NCBI RefSeq assembly: GCF_010686655.1 | Contig: NZ_JAAGVY010000018.1 | Location: 18,387 to 82,386 of the forward strand | DNA from: Cryomorpha ignava | GTDB lineage: Bacteria > Bacteroidota > Bacteroidia > Flavobacteriales_D > Cryomorphaceae | DNA: 64,000 nucleotides | Reading direction: 5' to 3' | Part shown: positions 27,529 through 36,037 of the stretch, one piece after another | Layout: each line of letters starts with the position of its first letter | Position numbering within the stretch: position 1 is the first letter of the stretch | Notes under the pieces: model-generated | What the model saw: the letters and a program-made list of their open reading frames with translations, nothing else | Told to the model about the DNA's origin: nothing | The model's database searches: none | Position numbers and translations under genes: made by a program

Positions 27529-28035
27529 CTATTTTTTATTCCGCCTATAAATTTTAAATGTAAATGAATAAGCGTGTTTAGCGTCTATGCCGTGCTCACC
27601 AAGAATTTCTTCATCCCAATCGCTTTTGTCAAATTCCGGAAAAAAGGCATCGGCATCAAACGCTGTGTGAATTTCAGTGATATACATACGGTCTATCAGG
27701 TCTTTTTCCAGAGCGAGTTTGTATATTTCACCTCCGCCTATTACACAAATTTCTTCTTTATTACGGCAGTGTTCTATGGCTTGTTCAATACTGTTTACCA
27801 CTTTGCACCCGGGCGCAGTGTAGTCTTTTTTTCGGGTTATAACGATATTCTCCCTGCCTGGAAGCGGTCGGTATTTTTCGGGAATTGATTCATAGTTTTT
27901 ACGACCCATAATAACCGGTTTCCCACGTGTTTTTTCTTTAAAAAACGCCATATCATCCGGTAGATTCCAAATTAGATCATTGTCTTTCCCAATAGCTTGA
28001 TTTTCCGCGACAGCGGCAACAATAGTTACAATCAT
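27529..28035 (-). CDS. folA: Dihydrofolate reductase
   Basis: 168 residues. DHFR regenerates tetrahydrofolate used up by thymidylate synthase. Motifs: AVAENQAIGKDNDLIWNLPDDMAFFK with the catalytic acid at D28, VIMGRKNYESIP for NADPH, and ICVIGGGEIYKLAL. It follows thyA after 2 bases, the common thyA-folA pair, so the two are co-transcribed. Confidence 0.96.
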   Translation of the reverse strand: MIVTIVAAVAENQAIGKDNDLIWNLPDDMAFFKEKTRGKPVIMGRKNYESIPEKYRPLPGRENIVITRKKDYTAPGCKVVNSIEQAIEHCRNKEEICVIGGGEIYKLALEKDLIDRMYITEIHTAFDADAFFPEFDKSDWDEEILGEHGIDAKHAYSFTFKIYRRNKK

Positions 28036-28037
28036 TC

Positions 28038-28832
28038 TTAAACGGCTATTGGTGCTTTAATGGTAGGCAATGGATCGTAATTAACCAATTCAAAATCTTC
28101 AAACTTAAAATCGAAAATATTGGCAACCTTGTGGTTAATTTTCATTTGTGGCAAATGTCTCGGACTTCGCGAAAGCTGTTCTTTGACCTGCTCAAAATGA
28201 TTGGAGTAAATATGTGCATCGCCAAAGGAATGTACAAAATCGCCCGGTTTTAAGTTGCAAACCTGGGCTACCATTAGCGTAAGCAGAGCGTAAGAGGCAA
28301 TATTAAACGGAACACCAAGAAAAGTGTCAGCACTGCGTTGATAAAGCTGGCAACTTAATTTTCCATCGGCTACATAAAATTGGAAAAGTGAATGGCAGGG
28401 TGGAAGAGCCATATCATCTACCAATGCCGGATTCCAGGCAGTTACGATGTGACGGCGGCTGTATGGATTTGATTTGATGTTCTCAATAAGTTTAGAAATC
28501 TGGTCGATATGCTCACCGTTAGGTGCCGGCCAGCTGCGCCATTGATAGCCATACACGGGGCCAAGATCGCCATTTTCGTCAGCCCAATCATCCCAGATTT
28601 TAACACCGTTTTCTTTTAAATAAGCAATGTTTGTATCGCCTTTCAAAAACCAAAGAAGCTCATGGATGATACTGCGCAAATGGAGTTTTTTGGTAGTAAC
28701 CATCGGAAAACCTTCCGAAAGATCAAACCGCATTTGATAACCAAAAACGCTTCTGATTCCGGTTCCGGTTCTATCGGGCTTGTCCACACCATTTTTCATA
28801 ATGTGGGTGAGCATGTTGAGATAAGCTTGCAT
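28038..28832 (-). CDS. thyA: Thymidylate synthase
   Basis: 264 residues, the same length as the E. coli enzyme. It converts dUMP to dTMP with methylene-tetrahydrofolate. The catalytic Cys is C146 in [19 protein letters not shown]-type phosphate binding is seen as [14 protein letters not shown], and the nucleotide site as [12 protein letters not shown]. First gene of the thyA-folA operon. Confidence 0.97.
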   Translation of the reverse strand: MQAYLNMLTHIMKNGVDKPDRTGTGIRSVFGYQMRFDLSEGFPMVTTKKLHLRSIIHELLWFLKGDTNIAYLKENGVKIWDDWADENGDLGPVYGYQWRSWPAPNGEHIDQISKLIENIKSNPYSRRHIVTAWNPALVDDMALPPCHSLFQFYVADGKLSCQLYQRSADTFLGVPFNIASYALLTLMVAQVCNLKPGDFVHSFGDAHIYSNHFEQVKEQLSRSPRHLPQMKINHKVANIFDFKFEDFELVNYDPLPTIKAPIAV

Positions 28833-28848
28833 GAAAATTTAATTTGCC

Positions 28849-28856
28849 CAAAAATA
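28849..28856 (-). promoter_or_regulatory. -7 element TATTTTTG of thyA-folA
   Basis: Exact TAnnTTTG match on the minus strand; it predicts a leader of only about 10 bases before the thyA ATG. Confidence 0.5.
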
Positions 28857-28911
28857 AAGAAAGCAGGCCTCAAGACGAAGCCATGTTAATAAGATTTGAC
28901 AAGTTGTTTTG

Positions 28912-28995
28912 AGCTTCAAGCTGCAAGCCGAAAGCTGCAAGACTTGAATTAGCCGCAAGTCACCTTGAAGCCTGAAGCTTACGGCTTAAAGCTTT
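28912..28995. repeat. AGCTT/GCAAGC-rich short repeats
   Basis: Several imperfect direct and inverted copies of GCTTCAAGCTGCAAGC-like words. Similar words recur after recG at 43757-43792. Confidence 0.55.
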
Positions 28996-29011
28996 TTTAA
29001 AATTATTTCTC

Positions 29012-30325
29012 CTACACAAGTGATTCCATAAGTGCACTTTCCCTAATTTCTTTTGGCCTGTGTTTGTGTTTAAACAACACCATAAATAAAAGAGCGACAA
29101 CCAAGGAGTAGCCTGCAAATGAAAGCCATATTCCTGTCCAGTCTTTGCTTCTATCGGGGTTGGTGAAAAATTCTTCTATCACATATCCACTCACTGCACT
29201 TCCCAATATGGCTCCAAACCCATTGGTCATCATCATAAATAAACCTTGAGCACTTGCTCTAATGCTTGAATCACTTTGTGTTTCTACAAAAAGAGAACCC
29301 GAAATATTGAAAAAATCAAATGCCATACCGTACACGATGCATGACAATATGATCATCCATAACCCATCGCCGGGGTTGCCATAAGCGAATAAGCCAAACC
29401 TCAATACCCAGGCAAACATACTGAAGAGCATCACCTTTTTAATGCCAAATCTTTTTAGAAAGAATGGAATGGCTAGGATAAATAGTGTTTCAGAAATTTG
29501 AGAAATAGACATGATGATGGCCGGATATTTCACTGCAATCAAATCCTTGTATTTGTCTACAGAAGCAAAGTCATGTAAAAAGGTATCACCATAAGCATTA
29601 GTCAATTGGAGTGCTGCTCCGAGTAATAATGCAAACATGAAAAAGATCGCCATCTTCTTTTCTTTAAATAGAGAAAAGGCCGAGAGTCCAAGCGCTTCTA
29701 ATGTGGAAGTAGCTTTTGCACGATTGAGTAGCGGAGGACATTTGGGCAGTGTAAAAGCATATAATCCCAGTAACAAAGCCGCCCCCGAAGCAATATAAAA
29801 TTGATTGGCAGAAGTCTCATAATGCAATAAGCTCACCGTCCAAAGTGCAGCAATAAATCCAATTGTTCCCCACACCCTGATTGGCGGATAATCTATTACC
29901 ACATCTTTCCCTGCTTTTTTTAATGCGGAATAAGCTATTGCAATGGACAAAGAAATTGTTGGCATGTAGAAACACATGTTTAATAGCATTACCCAAAAGA
30001 GGGTAACGGGATCTTGAATCAATGGAAGTGAAAAAAGAACTACAGCTCCCAGAATATGTGCAATACCATATAGTTTTTCAGCATTGACCCACTTATCAGC
30101 AATAATACCTAAGAGTGCAGGCATAAATAGCGAAGCAATGCCCATGGTAGAAAAAAGTGCACCAAAGGCAGAACCTGTCCATACCGATACCTTGGTGATC
30201 GGGTCTAAAACCGGATATAAATTTGGCAATGTTTGAAACCAATAAGCACCAATAGTAATTAGCCAGGAACTCCACACAAAAAATTGTAGAAAGTTCATTA
30301 TGATAAGACGAAGCTTAAGACTCAT
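29012..30325 (-). CDS. MFS nucleoside permease (NupG/XapB-like)
   Basis: 437 residues, 12 predicted membrane segments. The start MNFLQFFVWSSWLITIGAYWF and the segments GIIADKWVNAEKLYGIAHILGA and PPIRVWGTIGFIAA match the nucleoside:H+ symporter family. It would import nucleosides across the inner membrane. It lies upstream of thyA-folA on the same strand but separated by 179 bp and a separate thyA promoter, so a shared theme rather than one operon is likely. Confidence 0.87.
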   Translation of the reverse strand: MSLKLRLIIMNFLQFFVWSSWLITIGAYWFQTLPNLYPVLDPITKVSVWTGSAFGALFSTMGIASLFMPALLGIIADKWVNAEKLYGIAHILGAVVLFSLPLIQDPVTLFWVMLLNMCFYMPTISLSIAIAYSALKKAGKDVVIDYPPIRVWGTIGFIAALWTVSLLHYETSANQFYIASGAALLLGLYAFTLPKCPPLLNRAKATSTLEALGLSAFSLFKEKKMAIFFMFALLLGAALQLTNAYGDTFLHDFASVDKYKDLIAVKYPAIIMSISQISETLFILAIPFFLKRFGIKKVMLFSMFAWVLRFGLFAYGNPGDGLWMIILSCIVYGMAFDFFNISGSLFVETQSDSSIRASAQGLFMMMTNGFGAILGSAVSGYVIEEFFTNPDRSKDWTGIWLSFAGYSLVVALLFMVLFKHKHRPKEIRESALMESLV

Positions 30326-30561
30326 AAGTGATGAAATAGATAGTGGTTTGAAATAAAGTGGATCAAAAAAAAGAGGAAAGATAAACCAATTGAGTTAAGA
30401 ATAACAAACGTTTTTTATTCTGATGTTGGAAGATGGATGTTGGAGGTTGGATGGCGTGCTTCCCTTATGGGCTGAGGCGGAAGAATGATGTTGGATGCTG
30501 AAAAAAGTTCAGGATCACGCAGTTGTTGTAGGTTGGAGCTGCCTATTGGAGCCTATCATCC

Positions 30562-31017
30562 TTGCCTATATGGCCCTACGGTCATCTAATCTCTACACAC
30601 ATCGTGAATGAAAGTTAAACTATAAGAATTTCAAACTACCAAACACCTGCTTCTTAACCCCTTCCCGCGCCCCAACCCTAAAGGGAGGTCACCGCTCACC
30701 TTATCCAAAATAAGTAGTTGTCTCATTTTTAAAGCTTTCTAGGCATTCCTAGAATAAGTCTTTTTACGGAACGTTGATGTGTGCGGCGGAAACTCCTTTT
30801 AAAGTTGTGGCGCGCGTAAGCATTGATAAATAGTTGTTTGATGTTTTTAAAAAAAAGATATTTATGTAATTATTCTTGCAATTTCAACCACTATTATACT
30901 AACCCAAATTGATTTAAAGCAAAAAGATGTGTGTAGAGATTAGTACGGTCATGAATCGTTGCACTAAGTTGCCTATTACTCCCTACGGTCATGAGATCGT
31001 TGCACTAAGTTGCCTAT
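30562..31017. repeat. Two-unit tandem repeat split by the MITE-like insertion
   Basis: Removing 30586-30943 and one copy of TACGGTCAT joins 30562-30585 to 30953-30968. The joined unit then matches the intact unit at 30969-31009 over about 40 bases (TTGCCTAT....CCCTACGGTCATGA..ATCGTTGCACTAAG), followed by a third partial unit. Confidence 0.8.
30586..30943. mobile_element. 358-bp MITE-like element with 18-bp terminal inverted repeats
   Basis: The left end CTAATCTCTACACACATC (30586-30603) is a perfect inverse of the right end (30926-30943). The 9-base word TACGGTCAT flanks it directly on both sides (30577-30585 and 30944-30952), as expected for target-site duplication. The inside has no open frame able to encode a transposase; it holds a small hairpin (TTCTAGG/CCTAGAA near 30737-30754) and a segment related to 59063-59200. 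It would depend on a transposase encoded elsewhere. The empty site can be reconstructed, which makes insertion the best explanation. Confidence 0.82.
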
Positions 31018-31027
31018 TGCAAATTGC

Positions 31028-31621
31028 CTATTTCTTCTTGCGCTTCTTCAATTCGTCGCGCAATTTTGAAGCTTTTTCGTAATCTTCCCTCTCCAAGGCT
31101 AATTCTAATTGTTTTTCTAAGTCGGCAAGAGTGTCAGCTTCACCTGCATCGAGCTCCGATACTTCTTCCATAGAGAAGTTACTGGTCTCATCTTCAGCTC
31201 CCTCATCTTCTTCGTCAATAATTATACCGGCTGATCCCAGAATAAAGTCATGGGTGTAAATGGGTTTTTCACATCTCAGAGCAATTGCAACCGCATCGCT
31301 CGAGCGTGCATCAATCTCCAGATTTTTAGCTCCTTGCGAACAAATAATCTTCGCAAAAAATATTCCTTCTACCAAATTGTAAATGACTACTTCATGCATT
31401 ACAATATCAAAACTATCGAGAAAGCTCTTAAAAAGATCGTGCGTCAGCGGACGGCTGGGAGTCATCTTTTCCAAGGGAATTGCTATAGCCTGTGCTTCCG
31501 CACCACCAATAATAATAGGCAGCCTTCTGTTACCACTTTTCTCTTTCAGAATAAGCGCGTAGGCTCCCGTTTGGGTTTGGCTGTAGGAGAGACCGACTAC
31601 TTTGAGTTCAATTTTATCCAT
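31028..31621 (-). CDS. Bifunctional nuclease (BFN) domain protein with UVR motif
   Basis: 197 residues. The BFN/DUF151 domain (about 1-130) shows ALILKEKSGNRRLPIIIGGAEAQAIAIPLE, RPLTHDLFKSFL and IDARSSDAVAIALR. An acidic linker follows, then a UvrB/UvrC-type helix-turn motif at the end (DLEKQLELALEREDYEKASKLRDELKK). Both parts together are usual in Bacteroidota and related phyla. The domain is linked to nuclease activity in a few studied proteins; the role here is uncertain. Confidence 0.88.
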   Translation of the reverse strand: MDKIELKVVGLSYSQTQTGAYALILKEKSGNRRLPIIIGGAEAQAIAIPLEKMTPSRPLTHDLFKSFLDSFDIVMHEVVIYNLVEGIFFAKIICSQGAKNLEIDARSSDAVAIALRCEKPIYTHDFILGSAGIIIDEEDEGAEDETSNFSMEEVSELDAGEADTLADLEKQLELALEREDYEKASKLRDELKKRKKK

Positions 31622-31670
31622 TCAGCAGTGTAGAGACTGTTTTCAAATTTATTTTACTAATTTGCAAGTG

Positions 31671-31678
31671 CAAAGCTA
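31671..31678 (-). promoter_or_regulatory. -7 element TAGCTTTG of the BFN gene
   Basis: Exact TAnnTTTG match on the minus strand, 50 bases upstream of the ATG. Confidence 0.55.
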
Positions 31679-31822
31679 ATTTCGATTTATGCCAATTCAA
31701 AATATAGGCTTTGCTTTCTTACGGAATAGCCATTTAAAAATCCAAAATGTTCTTCATTCGTAAAAAAAAGAAGAACAGATATGGATCGAAAATGAAATAT
31801 CTAAATTAAGGAAAAAATTTGA

Positions 31823-32791
31823 TTAGTTATTGGCCTTAAATTTTTTCACGGCTGCGGTCAGTCGCGGAAGTACTTCAAAAGCATCTCCAACTACGCCATA
31901 ATCAGCAGCTTTAAAGAACGGCGCTTCAGGGTCGGTATTGATTACAACGATAGTTTGACTATTATTCACACCGGCCAAATGCTGGATTGCACCGGATATT
32001 CCAGCAGCAATGTACAAGTTTGGTCTGATGGCAATACCTGTTTGCCCAACGTGCTCATGGTGGGGGCGCCAATCCATATCGGCTACCGGGCGCGAGCAGG
32101 CAGTGGCTGCACCGAGTGCTTTGGCCAAATCTTCTACAATACCCCAATTTTCCGGCCCCTTCAGGCCACGACCGGCCGAGACAACTAAATCTGCTTCGGG
32201 AAGTGGAATTCCGTCTCCACTATCCATTTTCATTTCTTTTACTTTGATTTTTCCCTCAGCAGCATCTGGAGTAAAACTTTCTACCTGAGCAGTTTCGCCA
32301 CCTTTTACCGGCTTAATGCTATTTGGCATTAGCGATATAATCTTGATTTCTGTCTTTATGGCATTTTTTGAAAATGCCTTACCGGAGAAAACACTTTTTG
32401 TAACAGTAAAGTTATCGCCATCCATCTCGGGAAGTTCTGTAGCACCTGTAACCAAACCTGCTTGCAGGCGGGCAGATAAGCGAGGAGCCAAACTTTTACC
32501 CAACGGATCGAAAGAGAAAATGATCACTTTTGCTCCTTCTTTCTCTACAGCCGCAGCACCCATTGCGGTGAGCTGCTCGTCGTTGTCTTCTTTTATATTT
32601 TTATTAACCAATACTTTGGTTGCTCCATAATTACCTAAAGCGGCAAGATCAGAGTCAGACACATCACCATAGGTTAAAACCGTAACGGTAGATGAACTTT
32701 TATCGGCTATTTGTTTTCCGTAATACACAGCTTCATAAGCTGCTTTGGCAATTTTGCCTTTTGGGGCATCTGCAAATACGAGTATAGACAT
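31823..32791 (-). CDS. etfA: Electron transfer flavoprotein alpha subunit
   Basis: 322 residues. The C-terminal FAD-binding domain is clear: VVSAGRGLKGPENWGIVEDLAKALGAATACSRPV, then GQTGIAIRPNLYIAAGISGAIQHLAG and INTDPEAPFFKAADYGVVGD. The N-terminal half pairs with EtfB. ETF collects electrons from acyl-CoA and related dehydrogenases and passes them to the quinone pool. Second gene of etfB-etfA, 26 bp apart. Confidence 0.95.
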   Translation of the reverse strand: MSILVFADAPKGKIAKAAYEAVYYGKQIADKSSSTVTVLTYGDVSDSDLAALGNYGATKVLVNKNIKEDNDEQLTAMGAAAVEKEGAKVIIFSFDPLGKSLAPRLSARLQAGLVTGATELPEMDGDNFTVTKSVFSGKAFSKNAIKTEIKIISLMPNSIKPVKGGETAQVESFTPDAAEGKIKVKEMKMDSGDGIPLPEADLVVSAGRGLKGPENWGIVEDLAKALGAATACSRPVADMDWRPHHEHVGQTGIAIRPNLYIAAGISGAIQHLAGVNNSQTIVVINTDPEAPFFKAADYGVVGDAFEVLPRLTAAVKKFKANN

Positions 32792-32817
32792 ATCTTTAAA
32801 TTTTCTTTTGCGGGTTC

Positions 32818-33558
32818 TTAAATTACTTTGGCTTCGTTGTGAAGCAGCTCTACCAATTCGTCCATATTATCAGGATCGATTAGTTTTACCGAACCTTTTT
32901 CGGGCGGAAGGGTAAAGCTTACGGTTTCAGTAAGCGATTTTACTTCTGCAGGCTCAATAACCTCAAGCTGTTTGGTGCGGGCAGCCATAATACCACGCAT
33001 ATTTGGAATGCGTTGTTCTGCCATTCCTTTGGCGCAGCTAACTACCATTGGCAGCGGTCCTTCCACTACTTCAACTCCACCTTGAATATCGCGTTCAAGC
33101 GTTGCTGTTTGTCCTTCTACCTCAAGCTTGCTGGCTATAGAAACGTAAGGCTGACCAAGTAATTCGGCTATCATTCCACCTACCTGTGCCCCATTGTAAT
33201 TAATGGTTTCCTTTCCGGTTAGGATAAGGTCAAACCCTTTGTCTTTAGCATATTCGGCGATTTGTTTTGCTGTAAAGTAGGCATCTCCGGCATCGGCGTT
33301 TACACGTACTGCGCCGTCTGCTCCAATGGCGAGTGCCTTGCGAATAATCGGATCGTGATCAGCACCGCCAACAGTAATGGTTGTTACAGTTCCGCCGGCT
33401 TTTTCTTTAAGCTCAAGTCCGCGCACAAGCGCGTACCACTCATCATAAGGATTAACAATAAATTGAACTTTATCTTCATTAAACTTTGTGTTATTGTCAG
33501 TAAAGCTAATTTTGGTTGTGGTATCCGGGGCTTTGCTGATACATACTAGTATTTTCAT
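32818..33558 (-). CDS. etfB: Electron transfer flavoprotein beta subunit
   Basis: 246 residues from ATG 33558 (MKILVCISKAPDTTTKI). A longer reading from 33663 would start upstream of the -7 element at 33594-33601 and adds 35 unrelated residues, so it is rejected. AMP-binding features include ALAIGADGAVRV and LILTGKETINYNGAQVGGMIAELLGQPYVS. It forms the ETF heterodimer with EtfA. Confidence 0.95.
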   Translation of the reverse strand: MKILVCISKAPDTTTKISFTDNNTKFNEDKVQFIVNPYDEWYALVRGLELKEKAGGTVTTITVGGADHDPIIRKALAIGADGAVRVNADAGDAYFTAKQIAEYAKDKGFDLILTGKETINYNGAQVGGMIAELLGQPYVSIASKLEVEGQTATLERDIQGGVEVVEGPLPMVVSCAKGMAEQRIPNMRGIMAARTKQLEVIEPAEVKSLTETVSFTLPPEKGSVKLIDPDNMDELVELLHNEAKVI

Positions 33559-33593
33559 GGTATATATTTTTTGTCGGAGTTCATTTAAGAGCA

Positions 33594-33601
33594 CAAAAGT
33601 A
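33594..33601 (-). promoter_or_regulatory. -7 element TACTTTTG of etfBA
   Basis: Exact TAnnTTTG match on the minus strand, 36 bases before the etfB ATG; it fixes the etfB start at 33558. Confidence 0.6.
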
Positions 33602-33788
33602 AGATTTATGCGGTGAACTCTTGCTATGAAGTTTTTTGTATTTCTACAAAGGTATGCATGCATAACAAATTAGCAAGGTGAATGTTGCATTTGATTGAAT
33701 TAGGAGATGTTAAAATAAGGCTTGCCAATGTTGTCTGAAACTAAACCAATCAGAATATACGGGATTCTGATTTTAGCTAAAAATGATG

Positions 33789-33796
33789 TAACTTTG
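33789..33796 (+). promoter_or_regulatory. -7 element TAACTTTG of the toxin-antitoxin pair
   Basis: Exact TAnnTTTG match 17 bases before the antitoxin ATG. Confidence 0.5.
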
Positions 33797-33813
33797 ATTA
33801 AAGATCAATTTAA

Positions 33814-34056
33814 ATGGATATTCAATCAAGGAAAATAGTATTTATTCAAGAGTTTTTAAAAGTAAATGATGAGGAAGTAATTTCTCTTCTTGAAAAAATA
33901 TTGGGCAGTATTAATAAACATCCATCAGAGGATGACTTCACCCCCATGTCAGTTCAGGAATTCCACGATAGAATTGACAAATCGATGAAGGATTCTTCAG
34001 AAGGACGTTTAATAAAAGCAAGTGATCTTAAGGAAAGAATCAAAAAATGGACTTAG
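33814..34056 (+). CDS. Putative antitoxin of a ParE-type module
   Basis: 80 residues, acidic-basic mixed and mostly helical, with no membrane segment. The N-terminal part (DIQSRKIVFIQEFLKVNDEEVISLLEKIL) and the end KASDLKERIKKWT resemble short Bacteroidota antitoxins or addiction-module components that precede RelE/ParE toxins. I see no clear ribbon-helix-helix motif. It overlaps the toxin gene by 10 bases, the usual arrangement for translational coupling. Confidence 0.75.
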   Translation: MDIQSRKIVFIQEFLKVNDEEVISLLEKILGSINKHPSEDDFTPMSVQEFHDRIDKSMKDSSEGRLIKASDLKERIKKWT

Positions 34057-34367
34057 AATTATTTTGGACGGAATTTGCAGAAAGTGAGCTTCAAAGAATT
34101 TTCAAGTACTATAATGATATAGCAAGTTATCGTGTTGCCTATAAGATTGTTAATGAGATATTAGATGAACCAGAGATATTAAAAACACACCCGGAAATAG
34201 GTCAATTAGAAGAACTACTTGCGGGTAAAGTGGAAGGATTTAGATACTTAGTGTACCGAAACCATCATAAAATTATCTATTGGGTTAATTCGGAAGAAAA
34301 TAGAATTGAGATTGTTGATGTTTTTGATGTTCGGCAATATCCTGAAAAAATCAAGAGGACTATTTAG
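34047..34367 (+). CDS. RelE/ParE-family toxin
   Basis: 106 residues. The ParE-like fold is shown by LFWTEFAESELQRIFKYYND at the start, then LKTHPEIGQLEELL, the core strand GFRYLVYRNHHKIIYWVN and the end IVDVFDVRQYPEKI. ParE toxins act on DNA gyrase, RelE on ribosome-bound mRNA; the missing RelE catalytic set favours ParE, with moderate certainty. No frameshift is visible, so the module may be active. Confidence 0.85.
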   Translation: MDLELFWTEFAESELQRIFKYYNDIASYRVAYKIVNEILDEPEILKTHPEIGQLEELLAGKVEGFRYLVYRNHHKIIYWVNSEENRIEIVDVFDVRQYPEKIKRTI

Positions 34368-34713
34368 GGATCAGTATCAATTAAACTTCTAAACTCTTTA
34401 TAAAATCATCCGATTCTTCTCTCTTAAACTCATTTGGAATGCATACTCAATGATATAAATTTAAGGCTTGATAATTAATGCATTATAGTGAAAACATTTT
34501 TAAATTAAGGAACACCATTAAAAACAACCAACCAAATTCAGTTTTATTAAAATACGAAAGAGAAAAGGGAGAAGGAATGAAACAACATGTATTCCTGCTC
34601 TCAATAATATTACTGCCACTAATATGCTCAATCCGGTAAGAAAGCATTCAGCAGGAATCAATAATCATTGGCTAATGCATAAAACATTAATCCGGTTAAT
34701 AGAATATAATTTC
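34368..34713. other. Gene-poor region upstream of pdhB
   Basis: AT-rich. The only item of interest is a 20-codon frame at 34577-34639 described separately. No repeat or RNA gene was seen. Confidence 0.5.
34577..34639 (+). pseudogene. 20-codon signal-peptide-like fragment
   Basis: Reads MKQHVFLLSIILLPLICSIR and stops. It has a purine-rich leader (GGGAGAAGGA) and looks like the start of an exported lipoprotein (LLPLIC) whose remainder is lost. It could equally be chance in AT-rich DNA. Confidence 0.25.
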
Positions 34714-34721
34714 TAATTTTG
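34714..34721 (+). promoter_or_regulatory. -7 element TAATTTTG of pdhB
   Basis: Exact TAnnTTTG match 20 bases before the pdhB ATG. Confidence 0.55.
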
Positions 34722-34741
34722 CTCCCACTCAAAAAGAAATC

Positions 34742-35725
34742 ATGAGAGAAATACAATTCAGAGAAGCGGTTAACGAAGCCATGAGCGAAGAAATGCGCAA
34801 TGACGACCGCGTGTTTTTGATGGGCGAAGAAGTCGCTGAATACAATGGTGCCTACAAAGCGAGTAAAGGTATGCTCGATGAGTTTGGCCCAAAACGCGTT
34901 ATCGATACCCCAATTAGTGAACTCGGTTTTACAGGTATTGGCGTAGGTGCTGCAATGAACGGCCTTAGACCAATAATAGAATTTATGACCTGGAACTTCG
35001 CTGTTCTTGCCGCTGATCAAATTATTAATTCGGCTGCAAAAATGCTGCAAATGAGCGGTGGCCAATTTAATGTGCCTATTGTTTTTCGTGGTCCAAACGG
35101 CCCTGCCGGACAACTTGCTGCCACGCACTCATCAAGCTTTGAGGCTATGTACGCGCATATTCCAGGACTTAAAGTAGCTACTCCATTTACCCCATACGAT
35201 GCCAAAGGCTTGCTAAAGGCGGCCATTCGCGATAACGATCCCGTTCTTATTATGGAATCTGAAAAAATGTATGGCGATAAAGGCGAAGTTCCTGAAGGAG
35301 AATACATCATTCCACTCGGTGTAGCCGAAGTGATGAAGAAAGGAAAGGACGTTACAATTGTTGGTTACGGAAAAATTCTGAAAGTAGCTTTAGAAGCTGC
35401 CGAAGTGCTTAAAAACGAAGGAATAGAAGTAGAGATTATCAATCTGCGCACCATTCGTCCGCTTGATATCGACACGATTATTCAAAGCGTAAAGAAAACC
35501 AATAGATTGGTAATCTTAGATGAAGATGTACCATTCGCAGGTGTTTCTGCAGAGATATCTCACCGTGTACAACGTCTTGCTTTTGATTATCTGGATGCAC
35601 CTGTTCACCGAATTACTTTGGCTGATACACCTTTTGCTTTTGCGATTCCACTTATTGAAGAGGCACTCCCAAATGTGAAGCGTACTGTAAAAGCGGTTAA
35701 AGAAGTGATGTACATAGCAAAATAA
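34742..35725 (+). CDS. pdhB: Pyruvate dehydrogenase E1 component, beta subunit
   Basis: 327 residues. The transketolase-like pyrimidine-binding domain begins MREIQFREAVNEAMSEEMRNDDRVFLMGEEVAEYNGAYKA, where the Glu of GEEV activates thiamine diphosphate. The C-terminal domain has INLRTIRPLDIDTIIQSVKKTNRLVILDED. With PdhA it decarboxylates pyruvate and acetylates lipoyl-E2. The 2-oxoisovalerate E1 beta subunit is similar, but nearby pdhA and pdhC favour pyruvate dehydrogenase. It is separated from pdhA by the pyrophosphatase gene and has its own promoter. Confidence 0.93.
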   Translation: MREIQFREAVNEAMSEEMRNDDRVFLMGEEVAEYNGAYKASKGMLDEFGPKRVIDTPISELGFTGIGVGAAMNGLRPIIEFMTWNFAVLAADQIINSAAKMLQMSGGQFNVPIVFRGPNGPAGQLAATHSSSFEAMYAHIPGLKVATPFTPYDAKGLLKAAIRDNDPVLIMESEKMYGDKGEVPEGEYIIPLGVAEVMKKGKDVTIVGYGKILKVALEAAEVLKNEGIEVEIINLRTIRPLDIDTIIQSVKKTNRLVILDEDVPFAGVSAEISHRVQRLAFDYLDAPVHRITLADTPFAFAIPLIEEALPNVKRTVKAVKEVMYIAK

Positions 35726-35967
35726 AAATTTTTCAACTAATTTAAGTCTTTAGTCAGCTCTTTCGCGGATGCCTTTTTTTACTAAAACGATCTGTAAGTA
35801 AAGCATTAAAATTTAACTAGATTCTGTCTTTAAAATTAAGTGACTGGATCAAGAAGTTCAATAGCAAGGCGCACGTAGGGTTGAAAATCAAGGAGTTGAC
35901 CCTTGTCAATGACTGTTTTCAAGACAAGTGCAACGCCGATAGTGGACTTTTTGGACAGGCACTAACT
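35726..35967. other. Intergenic region between pdhB and the pyrophosphatase
   Basis: No gene. At 35897-35927 two short overlapping hairpins are possible (TTGAC/GTCAA and CTTGTC/GACAAG), too short to claim a function. Confidence 0.4.
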
Positions 35968-35971
35968 TATA

Positions 35972-36003
35972 TTTGCAACCTATCTCATCTATTCCTATTT
36001 TTG
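35972..36003 (+). promoter_or_regulatory. Promoter of the pyrophosphatase-YceI gene
   Basis: TTTG (35972-35975) lies 20 bases before TATTTTTG (35996-36003). A second -7 match, TATATTTG, sits at 35968-35975 and overlaps the -33, so two tandem start points are possible. Confidence 0.55.
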
Positions 36004-36037
36004 CGCTCCTTTAAAATGGGTAATTAACAAAACTATT

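Larger units (their letters stand above)
30326..31027. other. Repeat-rich non-coding region with inserted MITE-like element
   Basis: No gene. From left to right: repeated GATGTTGGA words (30420-30500), a diverged tandem repeat with a unit near 41 bp containing TTGCCTAT and CCCTACGGTCATGA, and a 358-bp insertion in that repeat, listed separately. Confidence 0.75.

Noticed and set aside
34658..35128. 156-residue minus-strand frame opposite pdhB
   Set aside because: It lies antisense to the conserved start of pdhB and has no start signals or known domain.
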